64,000 nucleotides of DNA from Ursidibacter maritimus (GTDB lineage Bacteria > Pseudomonadota > Gammaproteobacteria > Enterobacterales > Pasteurellaceae): positions 124,001 through 188,000 of the forward strand of contig NZ_LEKN01000001.1 in NCBI RefSeq assembly GCF_009761395.1, in the 5' to 3' direction. Positions 59,090 to 64,000 of the stretch are shown in pieces; positions within the stretch are counted from its first letter, which is position 1; every line of letters begins with the position of its first letter. The translations under genes and the position numbers were made by a program. The notes beneath the pieces are model-generated. The model saw only the letters and a program-made list of their open reading frames with translations, ran no database searches and was not told the DNA's origin.

Positions 59090-59860
59090 ATGACTAACCA
59101 AAGTAAAATGACAGTCGAAGTGCTTCGTTATAACCCTGAACAAGATAACGAGCCATTCTTAGCTAAATATGAAGTACCTTACGATAGCCAAACTTCACTA
59201 CTTGATGCACTTGGCTATATTAAAGATGAATTAGAGCCAGAGTTATCTTATCGTTGGTCTTGCCGTATGGCGATTTGTGGATCTTGCGGGATGATGGTAA
59301 ATGGCAAGCCAAAATTGGCTTGTAAGACCTTCTTACGTGATTACAGTGGTTATATGCGAATTGAACCGCTTGCAAACTTCCCGATTGAACGTGATTTAGT
59401 AGTTGATTTAAGCCACTTTATTGAAAGTTTGGAATCTATCAAGCCATATATCATTGATAATAAAGCACCAGAATTAGATGGCAAACCTCACCCATCAGCA
59501 GAATTAGCGAAAAGTCGTACAAAACAAACTCCAGCACAACTAGAGAAATATCGTACATTCTCAATGTGTATTAACTGTGGTTTATGTTACGCAGCTTGTC
59601 CACAATTTGGTTTAAATCCTGAATTTGTTGGTCCTGCCGCATTAACCCTTGCTCACCGTTATAATTTAGATAACCGTGATAATGGTAAAGCGGAACGTAT
59701 GAAAATTCTAAACGGCAAAAATGGTGTTTGGAGTTGTACTTTCGTTGGTTATTGTTCAGAAGTTTGTCCAAAACACGTTGGACCAGCATCTGCTGTAAAC
59801 CAAGGCAAGATTGAAAGTGCGAAAGACTATGTATTTGCAATGTTAAAACCGCAGAAGTAA
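59090..59860 (+). CDS. frdB: Fumarate reductase iron-sulfur subunit
   Basis: A 256-aa subunit with three Fe-S clusters: the [2Fe-2S] ligands in [22 protein letters not shown], the [4Fe-4S] ligands in [12 protein letters not shown] and the [3Fe-4S] part in [17 protein letters not shown]. It carries electrons from menaquinol to FrdA. It follows frdA by 6 bp. Confidence 0.97.
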   Translation: MTNQSKMTVEVLRYNPEQDNEPFLAKYEVPYDSQTSLLDALGYIKDELEPELSYRWSCRMAICGSCGMMVNGKPKLACKTFLRDYSGYMRIEPLANFPIERDLVVDLSHFIESLESIKPYIIDNKAPELDGKPHPSAELAKSRTKQTPAQLEKYRTFSMCINCGLCYAACPQFGLNPEFVGPAALTLAHRYNLDNRDNGKAERMKILNGKNGVWSCTFVGYCSEVCPKHVGPASAVNQGKIESAKDYVFAMLKPQK

Positions 59861-59870
59861 GGAGAGTAAG

Positions 59871-60263
59871 ATGACAACAACAGCCAGTAAACGCAAAAAA
59901 TATGTGCGTGAGATTAAACCAACATGGTGGAAAAAGTTAGATTTTTACAAATTCTATGTCTTGCGTGAAAGTACATCAGTACCAACTGTTTGGTTCTGCT
60001 TAGTTTTACTCTATGGATTAGTTTCTTTAGGTAAAGGCACTTTTGAAACTGATTTCGTGGGATTCTTACAAAACCCAGTGGTAGTTATTCTAAATATTAT
60101 TACCTTAGGGGCGGTATTATTAAATAGCTTTACTTTCTTTGGCATGGCGCCACAAATGATGAATATTATTGTCAAAAATGAACGCATCAACGTGACTTTA
60201 GTTTCTCGAGCTTTTTGGGGAATTACCGCATTTGTGAGCTTACTTGCTTTAATTTTAGTATAA
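59871..60263 (+). CDS. frdC: Fumarate reductase membrane anchor subunit C
   Basis: A 130-aa membrane protein with three helices and the FrdC start [28 protein letters not shown] (key residues: W-W-K, conserved in the family). It anchors FrdAB and helps form the quinol site. Spacing to neighbours is 10 bp on both sides. Confidence 0.95.
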   Translation: MTTTASKRKKYVREIKPTWWKKLDFYKFYVLRESTSVPTVWFCLVLLYGLVSLGKGTFETDFVGFLQNPVVVILNIITLGAVLLNSFTFFGMAPQMMNIIVKNERINVTLVSRAFWGITAFVSLLALILV

Positions 60264-60273
60264 GGGGAATAAA

Positions 60274-60618
60274 ATGGATAAACTTAACCCAAAACGTTCG
60301 AATGAACCAGCAGTATGGTTGTTATTCGGTGCTGGTGGTGCAATTAGTGCGATCTTTTTCCCTGTGTTAGTGTTAATTCTCGGTTTTTTATTACCATTTG
60401 GGATTATCACTCCAGATAATATTATTGCATTTGCGCATACTTGGATCGGAAAATTAGCTATCTTAGCATTTTTAATTTTCCCGATGTGGTGTGGTATGCA
60501 CCGTATCCATTTAGGATTACATGATTTTAAAGTACACATTCCTGCTGGTGCTTGGATTTTCTACGGATTATCAGCCCTTTATAGCGTACTTGTATTCTTT
60601 GCTGTAATCAACTTATAG
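60274..60618 (+). CDS. frdD: Fumarate reductase membrane anchor subunit D
   Basis: A 114-aa membrane protein with three helices, containing [15 protein letters not shown] near the start and [13 protein letters not shown] near residue 75 typical of FrdD. It completes the anchor. A strong terminator follows. Confidence 0.95.
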   Translation: MDKLNPKRSNEPAVWLLFGAGGAISAIFFPVLVLILGFLLPFGIITPDNIIAFAHTWIGKLAILAFLIFPMWCGMHRIHLGLHDFKVHIPAGAWIFYGLSALYSVLVFFAVINL

Positions 60619-60638
60619 TTTCTGTTAAATAAAAGTGT

Positions 60639-60677
60639 AAAGGCTATTCTTGTGATGGAGAATAGCCTTTTTATTTT
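60639..60677 (+). terminator. Terminator of frdABCD
   Basis: A perfect 12-bp stem (AAAGGCTATTCT/AGAATAGCCTTT) with an 8-nt loop, then TTATTTT. Confidence 0.92.
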
Positions 60678-60764
60678 ATGGAACTTTAACTTTAACTATA
60701 TGTCTTATGCTTGGCTCTAGGCTTTCCTAGAATAAACATTATTTATTTTTATAAGGATTCTTCA

Positions 60765-61403
60765 ATGAAATCATTAAAATCGTTAGTTGCACTTGGTATT
60801 GCTATGGCAGTTTCTTCTACTACATTTGCAGAAACAACCAATCCAATGGCTACAATCAAAGAAAGTGTAACCAACCAAGCGGTAACATCAGCAAAAGATT
60901 CTGCAAAATCAGCAGTAACAGAAAAAGTTTCAGCGGTAAAACAAGGTGCTGAAACAAAAGTAACTAACGCAAAAGAAGCGGTAACATCAGCGAAAGATTC
61001 TGCAAAATCAGCAGTAACAGAAAAAGCTTCAGCGGTAAAACAAGGTGCTGAAACAAAAGTAGCTAACGCAAAAGAAGTGGTAACATCAGCGAAAGATTCT
61101 GCAAAATCAGTAGCAACAGAAAAAGCTTCAGTGGTAAAACAAGGTGCTGAAACAAAAGTAGCTAATGCGAAAGAAACACTAACTTCAGCTAAAAATAGTG
61201 CAAAAAAAGTAGCTAAAGTAAATATTAATACCGCTGATGAAAAAACATTACAAACATTAGATGGAATTGGTGAAGTTAAAGCAAAAGCGATTATTGAATA
61301 CCGTAAAAAGTATGGGAAAATCAAAAATATAGCCGAGCTTTCAAAAGTATCAGGAATTGGTGAAAGCACTTTAGAAAAATTAAATGGTTATGTTAGTTTC
61401 TAA
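60765..61403 (+). CDS. ComEA-like helix-hairpin-helix protein with LEA-like repeats
   Basis: A 212-aa secreted protein. A signal peptide (about 22 residues, TTFAE) is followed by three full and one partial 33-residue Ala/Lys/Glu/Ser repeats, each made of three 11-residue units as in LEA-type or apolipoprotein-like helices, and a C-terminal ComEA-type DNA-binding domain (about 150-212: VNINTADEKTLQTLDGIGEVKAK, then ISGIGESTLEKL-like hairpin). ComEA proteins bind incoming DNA in the periplasm during natural transformation. Pasteurellaceae ComEA is usually short, so the repeat insertion is unusual. The start at 60765 follows AAGGAT. Confidence 0.82.
   Translation: MKSLKSLVALGIAMAVSSTTFAETTNPMATIKESVTNQAVTSAKDSAKSAVTEKVSAVKQGAETKVTNAKEAVTSAKDSAKSAVTEKASAVKQGAETKVANAKEVVTSAKDSAKSVATEKASVVKQGAETKVANAKETLTSAKNSAKKVAKVNINTADEKTLQTLDGIGEVKAKAIIEYRKKYGKIKNIAELSKVSGIGESTLEKLNGYVSF
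60879..61220 (+). repeat. 99-bp tandem repeats in the ComEA-like gene
   Basis: Units start at 60879, 60978 and 61077 and a partial one at 61176. Each encodes 33 residues (three hendecads). Units 1 and 2 are almost identical. Confidence 0.9.
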
Positions 61404-61413
61404 ATAATAATGG

Positions 61414-61441
61414 CGGCTACATTTTGTGGCCGTTTAATTTT
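61414..61441 (+). terminator. Terminator after the ComEA-like gene
   Basis: A 7-bp stem (CGGCTAC/GTGGCCG, one G-T pair) with a 5-nt loop, then TTTAATTTT. It overlaps the 3' end of the convergent zinc-ribbon gene. Confidence 0.75.
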
Positions 61442-61664
61442 GTAGCACCGTTGCAGTGACAATCACTGCAATGAATATTGCTAACCAGATGAGATGGATC
61501 TTGACACTTTGGCGATTGATTTCTTGGTTTTCTAAACGGCGTTGTTCAAGTTTTTGCTTATAAATTTCTAAATCAGCCTCTTTGAACGAAAAACCACAAT
61601 GAATACAATGTTCCACACTATCACTAATTTTTTTATGACATTCTGGGCAACGACGTAAAGCCAT
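61434..61664 (-). CDS. Zinc-ribbon membrane protein
   Basis: A 76-aa protein with an N-terminal zinc ribbon (CPECHKK and CIHCGFSF, two CxxC pairs), a charged helix and one C-terminal membrane helix (IHLIWLAIFIAVIVTATVL). Function unknown. It lies immediately (1 bp) after menH. Confidence 0.75.
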   Translation of the reverse strand: MALRRCPECHKKISDSVEHCIHCGFSFKEADLEIYKQKLEQRRLENQEINRQSVKIHLIWLAIFIAVIVTATVLQN

Positions 61665-61665
61665 A

Positions 61666-62421
61666 TTATTTCCTTTCGATAAAAGCTAATAAATTTTTCA
61701 CAAAGAGATCAGGGGATTGCTGATGTGCATTATGCCCTGCATTTAATATCAGTTGATAAGGCAAATGATGCTTTTCAACCATTTGTCGAAATTTTTGATC
61801 TTTTTCTCCAATAAAAAAGGTCAGATCATTTCTCGTTTTGCAATCAAAAAAGGGTTGTTTGGCAAGGCTCGTCGCTTCAAGCATTTGTGCAATTTTTTCT
61901 CCGCAATTATCTTGCCTTTTTTGGATAAAATCAGCCCGCGTCTGAATATCTAAATCGGCAAAAACAGTTTGTTGATACCAATCTTCTAGCACATTGCGAA
62001 GTGGCTCGGTACGAAATCGTTTTGCCCAATGTTGATCATTCAGCCAACGAGTCTGACGTTCCTGTTCACTTTGTAGCCCTATGTTAGCACCTTCTAACAC
62101 CACACCTAGCAAGTTAGCCTGCTCTTGATGATGTAGATAATCTAATGCAATACGCCCGCCTAATGAGTAACCCACTAAGTAAAACGGCTCTTGAATAAGG
62201 GTATTTAACGTGGAATAAAGTTGTTGACGAACATCGCTGAAACTACGGCAATCAATATGTTGGCTTTGATTATGGCAAGGAAGATCAAGCGTAAGCGGTC
62301 GGATTTGTGGATTTTTTTGCAACAGGCAAATGACCTGTTGCCAATCTTGTTGAGAGCCGAGCAATCCGTGTAGGAAAACCAAAGGAATGCCCGAATCACG
62401 ATGCCATTGGTAAGCTAACAT
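61666..62421 (-). CDS. menH: SHCHC synthase MenH
   Basis: A 251-aa alpha/beta hydrolase of menaquinone synthesis that makes 2-succinyl-6-hydroxy-2,4-cyclohexadiene-1-carboxylate. The oxyanion LHGLLGS, nucleophile elbow GYSLGGRIALDYL and catalytic His in NAGHNAHQ are intact. Its start overlaps the menD stop by 1 bp (TAATG). Menaquinone serves frdABCD in this organism. Confidence 0.92.
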   Translation of the reverse strand: MLAYQWHRDSGIPLVFLHGLLGSQQDWQQVICLLQKNPQIRPLTLDLPCHNQSQHIDCRSFSDVRQQLYSTLNTLIQEPFYLVGYSLGGRIALDYLHHQEQANLLGVVLEGANIGLQSEQERQTRWLNDQHWAKRFRTEPLRNVLEDWYQQTVFADLDIQTRADFIQKRQDNCGEKIAQMLEATSLAKQPFFDCKTRNDLTFFIGEKDQKFRQMVEKHHLPYQLILNAGHNAHQQSPDLFVKNLLAFIERK

Positions 62422-64000
62422 TAGTCAATAGAAGCTCGTGAGATTTGTTCGAGTAAGGCTTTATATAATGAGCTACCTTCCTGATCGTTCACTTTGATTT
62501 CGACAATCGTTACACCTTTGCGAGCGTATGCTTGTTTGAGTTTGGTGGCGAGATCTGCCCAAGTGTAAGGGCGTAGATATTCTAAACCAAACATTGTGGC
62601 AATTTGTGAGAATTCTAAATTGTGCGATAAACGGTAGTATTTTTCTTTTGCTTGAGCATCAACAGGTAGCATATCAAAAATTGCCCCACCGTTATTGTTA
62701 ATCACAAATAAGAGTGTTGGTTGCGTAATATTGCGTAGCAATGCGATAGAGTTTAGATCGTGTAGGCAAGAAATATCACCAATAACCCCAACAGTTGGAG
62801 CATTGCTACCTTTTGCAATACCTGCAATGGTCGCAATTAAGCCATCAATGCCACTTGCTCCACGATTAGTGTAAACAGGATAGCCCTCAGGTAATTTGCA
62901 CAGTGCATCAACTAATCGTACAAATAAACTATTCCCTAAAAATAGGTTGCCATTTGGCGGCATTACTCGTTCAATATGGTGTGCTAATGAAGCCTCATTC
63001 AAATTACCGCCCACTTGTTGCTCAATAAAACCGGCACAGAATTGTGATAATGCCAATGGCTCAAGTAACCAAGGTTTTTGGCGAAGCGGTGGATGTACTC
63101 GTGTAAAATGATGAGCTTTGGCAACAAAACGAGTTTGCTGATGTGCATAAGGGTTTAGGTAATCTTGGGAGTTTTCAACTAACCAAAATTCGCCTTTAAA
63201 CGCATTGAGAAATTGGTTTACTCGTTTACTCACAATTTGCGAGCCAAATTGGATTACAATATCGGCTTGTAATAAACGCTGTTCGACAGTTTTATTTGAT
63301 AGCCAAATATCAGCAAATGGCAGACTTGCTTCAATACCTGATTGCACATCGCTGATTAAACACCAACCGAGCGTTTCCGCCCAAAGTTTCAAGCCCATTC
63401 CTTGCTCTAAAGGTAATTTACCTACAACAACCACACCACGTTTGGTTCGCCAATAATCCCAATTTTCGTGCATTAACACGTCTTGTTGAGTCGCCTGTTG
63501 GTCGATCCATTTTGTTTGGGGTTGGTTTAACCAACGTTGAATAGGTGCTAACCAAGGATCTTGCCCAATCGCATTTTCATCAGCATCATATAAAGGCTCT
63601 GCAAACGGTGCATTGATATGCACAACGCCCCCTTTTTCTACTTGTTGTGTGCAAGCCTGTTCAACCGTTGCAATTAACCAATTTGGGCTAAAATGAGAAG
63701 AAGGTTTTGGCAAATTCAAACTTGCCACAGGATATTGCCCGAAAATATGTTGCTGTTGAATTGCCTGATTTACACCACAACCAATTGATTCAGGCGGACG
63801 ATCTGCCGATAAGACGATCAATTTATGATGAGTAAGGCTCGCTTCAATCACTGCTGGGTAAAGGTTTGCCACCGCAGTACCAGAAGTGACAATAATCGCC
63901 ACAGGTGCTTGAGTTGCTTTCGCCACCCCTAACGCAAAAAAGCCTAAACCACGCTCATCAAAATGCGTATGGCATTCGGCTGCATTTTGTTGCTGTAATC
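62421..64000 (-). CDS. menD: SEPHCHC synthase MenD, 5' end cut by window
   Basis: The frame runs open to the right edge, with THFDERGLGFFALGVAK-like family sequence beyond 63926, so the start lies outside the window. About 526 of roughly 560-570 residues are present. ThDP-dependent enzyme features: IVTSGTAVANLYPA, NRGASGIDGLIAT, and the ThDP/Mg motif GDISCLHDLNS with NNNGGAIFDML. It joins isochorismate and 2-oxoglutarate in menaquinone synthesis. Confidence 0.95.
   Translation of the reverse strand, partial: LQQQNAAECHTHFDERGLGFFALGVAKATQAPVAIIVTSGTAVANLYPAVIEASLTHHKLIVLSADRPPESIGCGVNQAIQQQHIFGQYPVASLNLPKPSSHFSPNWLIATVEQACTQQVEKGGVVHINAPFAEPLYDADENAIGQDPWLAPIQRWLNQPQTKWIDQQATQQDVLMHENWDYWRTKRGVVVVGKLPLEQGMGLKLWAETLGWCLISDVQSGIEASLPFADIWLSNKTVEQRLLQADIVIQFGSQIVSKRVNQFLNAFKGEFWLVENSQDYLNPYAHQQTRFVAKAHHFTRVHPPLRQKPWLLEPLALSQFCAGFIEQQVGGNLNEASLAHHIERVMPPNGNLFLGNSLFVRLVDALCKLPEGYPVYTNRGASGIDGLIATIAGIAKGSNAPTVGVIGDISCLHDLNSIALLRNITQPTLLFVINNNGGAIFDMLPVDAQAKEKYYRLSHNLEFSQIATMFGLEYLRPYTWADLATKLKQAYARKGVTIVEIKVNDQEGSSLYKALLEQISRASID

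Noticed and set aside
60749-61369. 206-codon frame on the minus strand
   Set aside because: It is the complement of the repeat-rich ComEA-like gene, which has a signal peptide, SD sequence and a known domain on the plus strand.

Overview
The window is a piece of a Pasteurellaceae chromosome, most likely from the Actinobacillus/Mannheimia/Bibersteinia side of the family. The evidence is the AT-rich sequence, the many copies of the ACAAGCGGT-type DNA uptake signal (for example at 7702, 14324, 32292, 47583 and 54789), gene sets such as frdABCD, sitABCD and tol-pal, and 6S RNA between zapA and fau. No IS element, CRISPR array, tRNA or rRNA gene was seen. Both edge genes, rmuC on the left and menD on the right, are cut by the window.

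Layout. 1-3400: rmuC end, a pabA/trpG-type glutaminase, ygfB, zapA, 6S RNA, fau. 3397-9852: a decayed Slam-type outer-membrane gene, two TPM-domain proteins with LemA, ycjF, dusC, yjdF, djlA. 9970-17953: one leftward block cydA-cydB-cydX-ybgE-ybgC-tolQ-tolR-tolA-tolB-pal, in the enterobacterial order, with an FNR box and ArcA-like repeats upstream. 18316-22147: a small secreted protein and a Fur-boxed sitABCD metal transporter. 22167-33214: rsgA and a complete maltose regulon (malE-malF-malG-malQ divergent from malK-lamB-malM) with three CRP sites and a possible MalT box between the arms. 33342-42357: housekeeping genes (sirB1-like, prmC, prfA, hupA, yjaG, hemE, mutarotase, argH with an ARG box, pepQ, tusA).

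42358-55245 is an accessory island and the most interesting part. Its main operon (42526-52429, gaps of 29 bp or less) encodes a WYL regulator, a small membrane-type protein, two related dynamin-like GTPases (312 and 781 aa), a tail-anchored protein, a very large HerA/FtsK-type ATPase split by an apparent 1-nt frameshift, an LHH-type nuclease with N-terminal 23-residue repeats, and a SUKH-type immunity protein. It ends at a hairpin. A HEPN-type protein, a zinc-ribbon protein, a membrane protein carrying a partial copy of its neighbour, and an ADP-ribosylglycohydrolase follow. A nearly identical 18-mer occurs upstream of the WYL gene and upstream of the last gene pair. I propose the operon as a candidate undescribed conflict system (antiphage or toxin-delivery) that joins membrane remodelling, a DNA or protein motor and a nuclease/immunity pair. 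This is inference from gene content.

55246-64000 returns to ordinary genes: pirin, a phosphodiester glycosidase-family protein, frdABCD with an FNR/CRP-like site upstream, a ComEA-like protein with LEA-like 33-residue repeats, a zinc-ribbon membrane protein, menH and partial menD.
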